From assembly GCA_965248605.1 (NCBI GenBank), contig CBDFJV010000007.1:3038001-3102000 (forward strand): a DNA stretch of 64,000 nt, given 5' to 3'. The DNA comes from CAUZJF01 sp965248605 (GTDB lineage Bacteria > Chloroflexota > Dehalococcoidia > Lucifugimonadales > CAUZJF01). The notes under the pieces are model-generated. The model had not been told where the DNA came from. It did not search any database and worked only from the letters and a program-made list of their open reading frames with translations. Below, piece after piece: positions 33,890 to 42,633 of this stretch. The position numbers and the translations under genes are program-made. The stretch's first letter is position 1, and each line of letters starts with the position of its first letter.

Positions 33890-35539
33890 TTAGTGCGGCC
33901 GGCGGCCGGCCTTGCGGTCGCGCTCGAGGTCTCGGAGCTCCGTACGCCTGATCTTGCCGCTGATAGTCTTGGGGAGATCGTCCGTGAACTCGACTTCTCG
34001 AGGGTACTTGTATGGGGCCGTAACGTTGCGGACGTGGGCTTGCAGGTCGGTTACCAGATCGTCCGAAGGCTGGCGGTCAGACGTCAACACGACGAACGCC
34101 TTGACGATCTCGCCCCTGACCTCGTCCGCGGTGCCGACAACCGCGGCCTCGGCGACCGCTGGGTGCTCAAGAAGCGCAGACTCGACCTCGAAGGGTCCGA
34201 TGCGGTAAGACGCGCTGATTATGACGTCGTCCGCGCGACCGACGAACCAGAAATAGCCGTCTTGGTCGCGGGTCGCCCGGTCGCCGGTGTAGTACCACTC
34301 GCTACGGAAGCACTTGGCGTTTGCCTCAGTGTTCTGCCAGTAACCGGGGAAGAGACCAACCGGGCGTTCCGGCTGGACCCGAACGGCGATCTCGCCCTCG
34401 TCACCGTCTCGTAGCTCGCGACCGTTCTCGTCCACGACGGCCACGTGGTATCCGGGCGCGACTACGCCCATCGACCCCGGCTTGAACTCCAGGCCGGGGA
34501 AAGCGGACACCAGCAGCGTCGTCTCGGTCTGTCCGTAAGCCTCATAGATATGGTGTCCGGTGCCTTCGCGCCAGACCTCGATCACCTCGGGGTTGAGGGG
34601 CTCTCCGGCGCCGAGACAGTGGCGCAACGCCTTGGGACGAACGCTTTTGAGGTTCTCCAGGACGAGCATCCGGTAGGCTGTCGGCGGCGCAAAGAACGTC
34701 GTGATCGGATACTTCTCGATCATACCGAGGGTCTCCCCGGCGTCGAATCTTCCACGATGGTCCCAGATGAAGATGGCCGCACCCATGTTCCAGGGCGCGA
34801 ACAGGCAGGACCATGCCGCCTGCGCCCAGCCGGTGTCGGAGAGCGTCCAGTGGAGGTCCGTCGGCCGGTTGTCCATCCAGAACTTCCCGGTCGCGACGTG
34901 TCCTATCGGGTAGTTGGCATGGGTGATCATCACCATCTTCGGGTATCCGGTGGTACCGGACGTGAAGTAGATCATCAGGGGGTCCGACGAGGGGTTTTGT
35001 GGATTGGGTAGGTCGACCGACGCCTTCTCCATCAAGTCCTGGTAACCATGGTGGTTGCCCGATTCGCCGACGACCACGATCTCCCTCAAGTCGGGACATT
35101 CGTCGCGAATACTCTCGATCTTGTCCACGTTCTCTTCATCGGTGACCGCGACGGTCACTCCCGCGGCATTGAGGCGGTACGCGATGTCCTTCTCGGTCAG
35201 CAAAGTGGTTCCCGGCACCGAGACGAAGCGCCCCCTGATACATCCGAGAACCAGCTCCCACCATTCGACGATTCGCGGGAGCATCAGGAAAACGCGGTCT
35301 CCGGGTTTCGCGCCAATGCCACCAAGAGCGTTCGCCGCCTGCCTCGACCGAGTCCCGAACTCGGCGAAGGTCACATTCCGAGATGAGCCATCTTCGCCGA
35401 CCCAGACCATTGCGACCTTCGTAGGCTCGCGGCTCCAAGCGTCGAAGACTTCGTAGGCCCAGTTGTAGCGCTCGGGTACGTCGAGTGTGAATGTTCGGTA
35501 CGTCTCGGCATAGTCGCCGATCTGGTATTGCTGAACCAT
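33890..35539 (-). CDS. Acyl-CoA synthetase (AMP-binding, medium-chain type)
   Basis: 549 residues from ATG 35537-35539, one base after the CoA-transferase stop; a longer frame to 35611 is read-through from that gene. Motifs: phosphate loop YFTSGTTGYPKMVMITH, EAYGQTETTLL, WYYTGDRATRDQDGYFWFVGRADDVIISASYRIGPFEVES, and the catalytic lysine in PKTISGKIRRTELRD. The order suggests the medium-chain/benzoate-type MACS subgroup. Would load a free acid on CoA for the CoA-transferase/acyl-CoA dehydrogenase pathway. Confidence 0.92.
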   Translation of the reverse strand: MVQQYQIGDYAETYRTFTLDVPERYNWAYEVFDAWSREPTKVAMVWVGEDGSSRNVTFAEFGTRSRQAANALGGIGAKPGDRVFLMLPRIVEWWELVLGCIRGRFVSVPGTTLLTEKDIAYRLNAAGVTVAVTDEENVDKIESIRDECPDLREIVVVGESGNHHGYQDLMEKASVDLPNPQNPSSDPLMIYFTSGTTGYPKMVMITHANYPIGHVATGKFWMDNRPTDLHWTLSDTGWAQAAWSCLFAPWNMGAAIFIWDHRGRFDAGETLGMIEKYPITTFFAPPTAYRMLVLENLKSVRPKALRHCLGAGEPLNPEVIEVWREGTGHHIYEAYGQTETTLLVSAFPGLEFKPGSMGVVAPGYHVAVVDENGRELRDGDEGEIAVRVQPERPVGLFPGYWQNTEANAKCFRSEWYYTGDRATRDQDGYFWFVGRADDVIISASYRIGPFEVESALLEHPAVAEAAVVGTADEVRGEIVKAFVVLTSDRQPSDDLVTDLQAHVRNVTAPYKYPREVEFTDDLPKTISGKIRRTELRDLERDRKAGRRPH

Positions 35540-35540
35540 G

Positions 35541-36689
35541 CTAGCCGTCCCCCGGTGACCCCACGGCCGCGATGGCCTTTGAGCTCGACATCGGCTCGCT
35601 GTCCGGACCAAGCTCAGAAACTATCGCATCTGTGTGCTCCCCTAGTCGGGGAGGCGCCCCCGCGGGCGATACGGAGCCCGTCGAAAAGCGCGCGGGGTAG
35701 GACAGGTACCTGCTACCCTCGCGGTCGACGTAGGCGTTGCGCGCCTTGAGCTGTGGAGATTCGAAGACGTCCCCGATCTCGGTTACGGCAGCGGCAGGCA
35801 CATCGGCTTCTAGCAGGAGCTTCTCCCACTCGGCGGCGTCCCGGGTCGCGACCGTACGCTGGATCAGCTCCCGCAATTCTTGGCCGCGCGCCATGCGCTC
35901 GGAGAAATCCAGCTCGTCCAGGCCATCCAGTCCGGCGACGGCGCAGAAGCGGGCCCAGAAGTGCTCCTCGTGCACGATTCCCAGACTGAGCCAGCGGCCA
36001 TCGGAGCAAAGGAAAAGACCGTAGTGTGGTATGGAGGTGACATTGGGTTCGCCATCGGACAGGCCCTCGGTTCCCACCTCCGAAAGCTCCGGCGTCAGCA
36101 TTGAGAGGGCTGCTTCCGCCATCGAGAGGTCGATATAGGCGCCTTGCCCTGTAACTCTTCTTCCGTTGACCGCGGCCAGTGTCGATATCGCCGCGTGAAG
36201 GCCCGCGGCCATGTCCGAGACCAGGATGCCCGGGGGCCATGGTCGACCCTCGATCTTGGCCTGGAGTCCCAGGTACCCGGTCAGCGCCATGTAGTTGATG
36301 TCATGGCCGGGCCGGTCTTTCCACGGGCCGTCCTGGCCGAAACCCGAGATCGAACAGTACACGAGCTCAGCGTTGTGCGCGGACAAAGTCGCGTAGTCGG
36401 CACCCAGTCTTTTCGCCACGCCCGGGCGCCAGCCTTCAAGCACGATGTCGGCGACTCGCGCCAGCTCTCCGAGTACCTGGCGTCCGGGCGACGTCTTCAG
36501 ATCGAGGACGATGCTCTGCTTGCCTCGATTGACCCCGGCCCACATCTCCGGGCTACGCCGTAGGGGATCGCCACCAGGCGGCTCTACCTTAATTACCCGC
36601 GCGCCCAGGTCGCCGAGCATCATCGAGCAGAAGGGGCCTGGCATATTGACGGTCAGGTCCACGACTGACAGATCGTCGAGGGGCTTCAT
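35541..36689 (-). CDS. CaiB/BaiF family class III CoA-transferase
   Basis: 382 residues. N-terminal LDDLSVVDLTVNMPGPFCSMMLGDLGARVIKVEPPGGDP, ADIVLEGWRPGVAKRLGADY, GFGQDGPWKDRPGHDINY, and the invariant aspartate region YIDLSMAEAALSML. Transfers CoA between carboxylates with no thioester enzyme intermediate of the class I type. Heads the operon with acyl-CoA synthetase and DinB. Confidence 0.92.
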   Translation of the reverse strand: MKPLDDLSVVDLTVNMPGPFCSMMLGDLGARVIKVEPPGGDPLRRSPEMWAGVNRGKQSIVLDLKTSPGRQVLGELARVADIVLEGWRPGVAKRLGADYATLSAHNAELVYCSISGFGQDGPWKDRPGHDINYMALTGYLGLQAKIEGRPWPPGILVSDMAAGLHAAISTLAAVNGRRVTGQGAYIDLSMAEAALSMLTPELSEVGTEGLSDGEPNVTSIPHYGLFLCSDGRWLSLGIVHEEHFWARFCAVAGLDGLDELDFSERMARGQELRELIQRTVATRDAAEWEKLLLEADVPAAAVTEIGDVFESPQLKARNAYVDREGSRYLSYPARFSTGSVSPAGAPPRLGEHTDAIVSELGPDSEPMSSSKAIAAVGSPGDG

Positions 36690-36861
36690 GCGGCGGAGTT
36701 TAGCAGCGGCCTCGATTGAGCGTCAATCTAGGAGGCCCGTGCAACGCGCAGTTTCGGCGAAAGATGTAATGGTCTTGCGGCTGTTGTAGAATAGCAGCGT
36801 GGCCGGCCGTCGACGACAAGTCGGCTTTGGGAGCGCGAGGGACAAAAGGGAGGGTCCGGAT

Positions 36862-37179
36862 ATGGCTAACGCAACCGGCGTAGAAGAGTGGCGAGACGAG
36901 TTGAAGTCGACGCTGCTTACGCGCAAGGAGCTCGGCGAGGATATGGAGGACGAGGTTATCGAGTCGTTTCTCGCCCGGATGCAGCGCGCAATCGACGAGC
37001 AGGTCGAGGCCCGCGTCAACGCGGCGTCCGGGGCAGGGCGTGGAGGGCGTTCTTATAACGTAAAAACCGGTAGGTTAGCGATCGTTTTGTGCCTATCTAT
37101 ACCCTTGCTCGCGATCGCCGGCACGCCGGGGATCCTTGCGTTCGTCGCTCTGATCTTGGTTCTGTTGTTGCTCCCTTAG
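36862..37179 (+). CDS. Small membrane protein
   Basis: 105 residues from ATG 36862, with AAGGGAGGG about 9 bases upstream. A charged N-terminal half with coiled-coil character (ELKSTLLTRKELGEDMEDEVIESFLARMQRAIDEQVEARV) and two adjacent TM helices at the C-terminus (LAIVLCLSIPLLAIAGTPGILAFVALILVLLLLP). No family recognised. A short stem (37192-37211, GAGCGGTC/GACCGCTC) follows the stop. Confidence 0.62.
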   Translation: MANATGVEEWRDELKSTLLTRKELGEDMEDEVIESFLARMQRAIDEQVEARVNAASGAGRGGRSYNVKTGRLAIVLCLSIPLLAIAGTPGILAFVALILVLLLLP

Positions 37180-37307
37180 CTGACTGGATGGGAGCGGTCT
37201 TGTGACCGCTCTTGACTGCGTTGGAGCCGGCGACGAACCGGCCTGGCATCGTGTTTTTGGCTCCTGTCCGGGAGCACGGCCTTGACGCTTTTCGTTTCAC
37301 ATCTATC

Positions 37308-37336
37308 TTGCCACCATAGAACGACTGTACTACTCT
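37308..37336 (+). promoter_or_regulatory. Promoter with LexA-box-like dyad, site A
   Basis: TTGCCA, 17 bases, TACTCT. The spacer holds AGAACGACTGTACT (37318-37331), matching GAAC-N4-GT.C. The dyad overlaps the start of the -10. Confidence 0.45.
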
Positions 37337-37672
37337 TCTTTGAGCCCCCCCGATTCCTGCCTCAAAGTATCGCACACCGTCCACACACCTCGGCCGGAAC
37401 CCCACTTCGTCATTGCCATGAAATAGACGTGCTTGGGAGGACTTCCACTGGTAGGGGCGTCCCGATGCGGCATCGGGACAATGCGCCCGTCCTGGCTTGA
37501 ATCGCGGCGCGGCCAAACACACAGAGCCTGCCCTTACATCGACCGGAACTGCTCCGAGACGTGTGCAGAATTTCAACATTTAGGGGTGCTGGTAGCAACC
37601 GGCATGGACGATTCCGGCGAAAAGCCTGCCCCGACGAAAGTCGTGGACCGGAATCCAGAACCCTCGACCTAA

Positions 37673-37990
37673 GGCAACACCCGCTCGTCCTCCGTCATTC
37701 CGGCGAAAGCCGGAACCCAGGACCCTGAACTGAAGGCGACACCCGCTCGCACTCCGTCACTCCGGCGAAAGCCGGAACCCAGGACCCTGAACTGAAGGCA
37801 ACACTCGCTCGCACTCCGTCATTCCGGCGAAAGCCGGAATCCAGGACCCTGGACTGAAGGCGACACCCGCTCGCACTCCGTCATTCCGGCGAAAGCCGGA
37901 ACCCAGGACCCTGAACTGAAGGCAACACTCGCTCGTCCTCCGTCATTCCGGCGAAAGCCGGAATCCAGGACCCTGAACTGAAGGTGACAT
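37673..37990. repeat. 62-bp tandem repeat, five units
   Basis: Hairpin core ATTCCGGCGAAAGCCGGAA starts after CGTC at 37693, 37755, 37817, 37879 and 37941, exactly 62 bases apart. The linker (GGACCCTGAACTGAAGGC..., CACTCGCTCG) is also repeated. There is no spacer diversity, so it is not a CRISPR. Confidence 0.85.
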
Positions 37991-38069
37991 CGCTTGTCCT
38001 GAGCCTGCGAAGGACGGACCCAACCTCATCCGCACCACTAGAACACAGCCTTTACGGTTCACGTCTTCC

Positions 38070-38098
38070 TTGACATCCCAGAACGGATGTGCTACCGT
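38070..38098 (+). promoter_or_regulatory. Promoter with LexA-box-like dyad, site B
   Basis: TTGACA, 17 bases, TACCGT. Spacer dyad AGAACGGATGTGCT (38080-38093). Confidence 0.5.
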
Positions 38099-38586
38099 AC
38101 TTGTGAGGGAGAGACCCCGCGGGTCTATCCCTTTTGTCTTTGCGAGGGAACCAGATGGAACAGTTTCCCCTTTTCCAACATAACGCTGTAGATAGGGAAC
38201 GGAACAACCGCCCAGCCCGATCGACCGTCCCTCCACATACGAAACGGAACAAAACGGATGAAAACGGAACAGTTGAACAGGGGGGTCTTAGCTATAAATC
38301 GTATCTGAAAAAATCGCGAGGTGTTCCGTTTCAGCACCCTCCGCGCTCTGGGCGCGCTCCGCGGTGACTCTCCCGGAGGAGAGTTGTCGAACATCCCGAA
38401 ACTCTTGGAGAGGAGTGGGGACCCGTACCCTGCACCCCGCTCCTCACCTGTCGCAACCCCCGCCCAAGTGTCGCAACCCCTAGATACGGATGCGACGATT
38501 GGGGTGTACCATCGTTGTGGCCAGCGTAGAATACCCGCCACGGGTGATAGGTAGCTCAGAAGCTCTATCGTTGACGCAAAGGGCGT

Positions 38587-39600
38587 ATGGCTAGGCTCGG
38601 TATCGTCCTATACCACGGAATCGAGAGCGGGGAAGAGCTCCGCCAGTACGGCGTCGCCGCCGAGGCTGCCGGATTCGAATCGATCTGGGTAACCGAGCGG
38701 TATTTCCACGAAGAGACGTTTTCGATGCTCGGGTTCCTGGCCGCAGCAACCCAGCGGATACGGCTCGGCGTCGCTGTCGCCAACCCGTACACTCGCAGCC
38801 CGGCGCTGCTGGCTATGGCTGCGGCGACGCTCGACCGCATCTCCGGGGGGCGCTTCATGCTGGGGATGGGTAGAAGCGACCGAGACGTAATCGAGGGGCG
38901 TCTGGGGTTGCGCTACGGGAATGGGCGCGAAACGCTGGAAGAGGCCGTCTCCGTAGTCAGAGACTTGCTCGCCGGGCAAGATGTCACCAGGCATGAAGGG
39001 CGGTTCCCGCTGTCGGGCGCTCATCTAGAGACGATGCCTGTCCAATCGAAGGTCCCGATATATTTGGGCGCCATAGGTGCAAAGGCCTTGCGTCTAGCGG
39101 GCGCCATTGGAGACGGCGTGCTGTTGAACGCATATTCTCCGGTAGAGTACGTCAAGTACGCCGTTCAGGAAGTTCGACGGGGAGCGGACGCTGCAGGGCG
39201 GTCTCCCGATGACGTGGACATCGCATGCATGTTGGTGATGCGTCCGGAGAATTCGCGGCACGAGAACCGCGAGGAATTGCGAAGGAGGATCGCGCGCCTG
39301 CTCGCCGAGCGGGACGTCGGTGAGGTCCTGCTCGAGCGAGGTGGATTCGACCCTTCGATTCTCGGGCCGCTGCGCGCGTCGACGGCCACTGACAAAAGAA
39401 AGTCTGGTACGGGATTCGTTACCGATGAGATGGTCGACGCTTTCTACGTGCTAGGGTCCCCGGAAGCCGTAAAGGAGCGAATCGAAGAATATCGAACGGC
39501 GGGCGTGGATGTGCCGTTACTGCTGCCGAGGCTTGACGACTTCCACACCGTTGCCGAGTTCGGATCAGCACCGTCATTCCGAGCCCCGCGAGGAATCTAA
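38587..39600 (+). CDS. LLM-class flavin-dependent oxidoreductase
   Basis: 337 residues. Luciferase-like TIM barrel: LGIVLYHGIESGEELRQYGVAAEAAGFESIWVTERYFHEE, IRLGVAVANPYTRSPALLAMAAATLDRISGGRFMLGMGRSD, VPIYLGAIGAKALRLAGAIGDGVLLNAYSP. Reduced-flavin or F420-dependent redox reaction; no way to choose. The final nine or so residues (APSFRAPRGI) are encoded by the arm of a dispersed repeat that also supplies the stop codon, so the native C-terminus is probably changed. Confidence 0.87.
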   Translation: MARLGIVLYHGIESGEELRQYGVAAEAAGFESIWVTERYFHEETFSMLGFLAAATQRIRLGVAVANPYTRSPALLAMAAATLDRISGGRFMLGMGRSDRDVIEGRLGLRYGNGRETLEEAVSVVRDLLAGQDVTRHEGRFPLSGAHLETMPVQSKVPIYLGAIGAKALRLAGAIGDGVLLNAYSPVEYVKYAVQEVRRGADAAGRSPDDVDIACMLVMRPENSRHENREELRRRIARLLAERDVGEVLLERGGFDPSILGPLRASTATDKRKSGTGFVTDEMVDAFYVLGSPEAVKERIEEYRTAGVDVPLLLPRLDDFHTVAEFGSAPSFRAPRGI

Positions 39601-39680
39601 GGACCGTGTTGCCAGACCGCGACCTCGTTCACAATGCCACGTCCTTAGATTCTTCACTCGCTTCGCTCATTCAGAATGAC
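39573..39680. repeat. 108-bp inverted-repeat element at the 3' end of the LLM gene
   Basis: Left arm GTCATTCCGAGC...GAGGAATCTAAGGAC and right arm GTCCTTAGATTCTTC...CATTCAGAATGAC are inverted. The left arm overlaps the last codons and stop of the LLM gene. Confidence 0.7.
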
Positions 39681-40089
39681 TGGTTAGACAGGTTCAAACC
39701 GAACGTGACCAGGTAAGTCCCAAATGTTGGCCTCGATGTCACACCATGCAAAATCTTCCGAGCCCGTTATTATTCGTGGTGTCCCGAGCAAGAGAGCATC
39801 GGGACATTGGTATGAAACAGGGGTGGCGCGAGCCGAAAACGCATGGTATAATCTGATATCTAAATACAGAATGGGTGGCCGAGACGCCGCCGCATCTGGC
39901 CGATGACCAAAAGCTTATGGCCGGCGATCGAAGTGTCGCTCAAGCCATGAGCATTTTAATATCCGCCCGAACCCCCTATCTAGCGGAGTCAAGGCCATCG
40001 GTTGCCGAGGTATCGTTGACGGGCCGGACGGCGGTGTGGTACGTAAGGGCAGGTCAGTAGATCGGCTCTTGAGTGAAAGGACGAGGCAC
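39601..40089 (+). promoter_or_regulatory. Leader region of the first SBP gene
   Basis: After the repeat arm, an extended -10 TGG-TATAAT is at 39844-39852, leaving a 230-base leader before ATG 40090. Small ORFs here (39724-39906, 39875-40060) have no supporting features. Confidence 0.4.
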
Positions 40090-42546
40090 ATGGGCTCCAA
40101 CATTTTGAGCAAGAAAGCATTGTTGGTATTTGCTGCTGCAGTGAGCCTCGCCGTGGCTGTGGCGTGCGGGGGCGCACAAGCGCCCGGATCCGAGACAGTA
40201 GCGAAAGGCGCGCTGGAAAGTAGGGACCCGTCCCTGCCTGTCGTGTCGGCGAGCGATATGCTTCCCGATAGCGGAGACGACTGGTACGTGGCGCCTAAGG
40301 TAGGCCCCGGCGAGTTTGGCGACAGCGAATGGAAAGGCACGAGGCCAACGGAGTTCAACGAGTCTCCGATATTAGCGGAGTTGGTCAGGAAAGGGATTCC
40401 GTGCGGGACCAACACCGGCTTCGAAAAGCCCTGTCCGCCCCTCGAGGAGCGGCTGCCGGTGCCGGAGGACATCCGGGTAGTCGCCCCTCCTCAGGAGGTT
40501 GGGATATACGGCGGCGACAAGGTGATGTTCGCTACCCACGTGGGCCTGAGCCATGACATCTCCAGCGAGACCTGCCTCAGCGGCAGCTACATTCCAGGGC
40601 AGAAGATCGCTCTTACATGCAAGGCTGTGGAGATCAGCGAGGACGGCAGGGTTTACACTGTCACGTTGCGGCAGGGTATCAAGTGGTCCGACGGCGTGCC
40701 GATGACCATGGACGACGTGCGAATGGCGTGGGAAGACATCAACTTCAATAAAGAGTACACGACACACATCGAGCCTAAGTACAAAGACCCGGTCACGGGA
40801 AACAGAGTCAAATTTGGGATACAGGACGACTGGACGTTCTGGTTCGCCTACGACACGCCGAACTTCACCATCTTCGAAGGCAAAGGCACCGGCTCAGAGT
40901 GGTGTAGTCCTGGCCAGTTCTGCTGGTACGTTCCGGTGCACTGGCGGTCCGATCTCCACCCGAAGTATGCCGATGGCAAGGCGCTAAAGGAGAACCTGAA
41001 GGCGCACAGCATCGAAGACTGGACCAAGCTATGGTACAAGTTGCAGAGCGACGATGAGTACTGCAACGTCAAGCTAGGGGCTTACTACCACCGCTGCGAC
41101 GACTCGTTCCTCGGCCGCGGTCAAGAGACTCCGAGCAGGTCGGGCTATCAGAAGATGTATCGGAACCCTTACTACTTTACTGTCGACGTGTACGGCAACC
41201 AGCTTCCCTATATAGACACAGTAGCCGTACAGCGGGTGGAGAGCAGGGAAGTGGCCGCGTTCCGCGTCATGGCGGGCGAATCCGACGGGCCTTTGAGCAG
41301 AGACCTCAGGCTTAAGGAGCTGCCCCTCCTGCACTACAACATGGAAAAGTCGGACTACAGCATATTCCACAAGCCCACTCTTACGGGCATGGACTCAGGG
41401 TTGACCATGAGCCAGGACTTCAAAAACGACCTGGAGATCGGGAGGCTTCTGAGGACGAAAGACTTCCGGATTGCGCTGTCGCTGGGCATCGACCGTCAGA
41501 GCATCAACGAAGCGATTTTCTCCGGGTTTGGAGTCCCCCAGAACTGGATACCGCACCCGTCAACGCCGTTCTATCCCGGCGACGAGTACGCACTTCTGAA
41601 CGCAACCTACGATTTGGACCGCGCCAAGGAGCTCATGGCCAAGATGGGCTATAAAGACACTGACGGCGACGGGTTCCTGAATCGACTGGACGGCAAAGGA
41701 AACCTGGAGCTGTTCCTCGAGGGCGGAGTGTCCTCCGGTCTCGCCAACATCATGAGTGGCTCCGAACACCTGGACGTCGCGCAGGTACTTCAGAAGCACT
41801 GGAGCCTCCTGGGAATCAAGCTGAACTTCAGGCTCGGTCCTCAGGCATACAAGAGGTACGAACAGGGCAAGCAGTACATGATGATCGGCGGGAACAACTA
41901 CAACCACGAGGTTTGGGGGCCTTCCTGGGCGGGCCTGACGCCTCAATACCAGGGCCGGTCGATGGGCCCGGAGGTCGCCAGGTACTTCCATACAGGGGGC
42001 AAGGAGGGCATGAAGCCGAGTGGGCCCTCGCCGGACTGGACCGACGTCTACGGCAACATGTCTCCTGAGGCGAGCCCGACCTTCGGCAAGAGCTACCCGT
42101 CCGACATCAGCCGATGCGATTACAAGGGCGAGACTATCGGCTGCATGATGGCGCTTCAGAAGCTCATCGTCGAGGGCAGGCAGTACCCCAAGTTCCATCC
42201 GGAGCGGTTGCGAATCGGCAAGGAAGTATTTGCGATAACCGTCAGGGAGATGTACTTCGTCAACACCATCGGCTTCTCCGGCTGCTGCGGCAACGGTCTG
42301 GCCGTAGCAAGGAACAACATGAGGAACGTCCCTCGCTGGGCGACCGGCGGAAGTGGTTGGGGCTCCTTCGCCGAAATGCAGTACTTCGAGGATGGGATCG
42401 ACAACTTCAACCACCCAGGAAATCGGTCGAAGCGGTACGGCAGCTGGAGCTTCGCGCAACACAGCTTTGACGACCCGCGTTTGACAGCGTACGGTCAGCA
42501 GAAGCTACAGGAGGCACAGCAGAAACAGGCCGCGTCTGTGCCGTAG
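40090..42546 (+). CDS. Large extracellular solute-binding lipoprotein, family 5
   Basis: 818 residues, compared with about 500-600 for usual SBP_bac_5 proteins. ATG follows GAAAGGA. Signal peptide with lipobox VAVAC (Cys26), a short linker, then family-5 motifs: EISEDGRVYTVTLRQGIKWSDGVPMTMDDVRMAWEDI, KDFRIALSLGIDRQSINEAIFSGFG, and MGYKDTDGDGFLNR. The extra length lies in the middle and C-terminal parts with many Trp/Tyr/Cys residues. It would bind peptides or oligosaccharides outside the cell. No permease or ATPase gene is adjacent. Confidence 0.82.
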   Translation: MGSNILSKKALLVFAAAVSLAVAVACGGAQAPGSETVAKGALESRDPSLPVVSASDMLPDSGDDWYVAPKVGPGEFGDSEWKGTRPTEFNESPILAELVRKGIPCGTNTGFEKPCPPLEERLPVPEDIRVVAPPQEVGIYGGDKVMFATHVGLSHDISSETCLSGSYIPGQKIALTCKAVEISEDGRVYTVTLRQGIKWSDGVPMTMDDVRMAWEDINFNKEYTTHIEPKYKDPVTGNRVKFGIQDDWTFWFAYDTPNFTIFEGKGTGSEWCSPGQFCWYVPVHWRSDLHPKYADGKALKENLKAHSIEDWTKLWYKLQSDDEYCNVKLGAYYHRCDDSFLGRGQETPSRSGYQKMYRNPYYFTVDVYGNQLPYIDTVAVQRVESREVAAFRVMAGESDGPLSRDLRLKELPLLHYNMEKSDYSIFHKPTLTGMDSGLTMSQDFKNDLEIGRLLRTKDFRIALSLGIDRQSINEAIFSGFGVPQNWIPHPSTPFYPGDEYALLNATYDLDRAKELMAKMGYKDTDGDGFLNRLDGKGNLELFLEGGVSSGLANIMSGSEHLDVAQVLQKHWSLLGIKLNFRLGPQAYKRYEQGKQYMMIGGNNYNHEVWGPSWAGLTPQYQGRSMGPEVARYFHTGGKEGMKPSGPSPDWTDVYGNMSPEASPTFGKSYPSDISRCDYKGETIGCMMALQKLIVEGRQYPKFHPERLRIGKEVFAITVREMYFVNTIGFSGCCGNGLAVARNNMRNVPRWATGGSGWGSFAEMQYFEDGIDNFNHPGNRSKRYGSWSFAQHSFDDPRLTAYGQQKLQEAQQKQAASVP

Positions 42547-42570
42547 CATTCAATAGTCGCGGATATTCAG

Positions 42571-42601
42571 AGGGCCCGGACCGCTTCCGGGCCCTTTGAC
42601 T
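42571..42601 (+). terminator. Intrinsic terminator after the first SBP
   Basis: AGGGCCCGGA-CCGCT-TCCGGGCCCT hairpin (42571-42595), followed by TTTGACTTT. Confidence 0.7.
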
Positions 42602-42633
42602 TTAAGGGCGCTGCATCTAACCTGGGTTAGAAG

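Larger units (their letters stand above)
37180..38586. other. 1.4-kb repeat-rich island without a clear gene
   Basis: Holds two promoters with LexA-box-like dyads (listed separately), a GGGGCGTCCCGATGCGGCATCGGGAC hairpin repeat (37452-37479), a 62-bp tandem array, and short runs of GGAACAAAACGG-type motifs at 38190-38270. Small ORFs such as 38154-38367 begin after the second promoter, but they have no recognisable domain and may be remnants of a HTH family seen at 46095. A GTCGCAACCCC pair is at 38455-38485. Confidence 0.5.

Noticed and set aside
37673..37990. Possible CRISPR array
   Set aside because: The whole 62-bp unit, including the would-be spacer, is repeated nearly unchanged, and no cas gene is present.
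38154..38367. 71-codon gene after LexA-like promoter B
   Set aside because: No ribosome site of note and no recognisable domain; kept only as a possible remnant in the island description.
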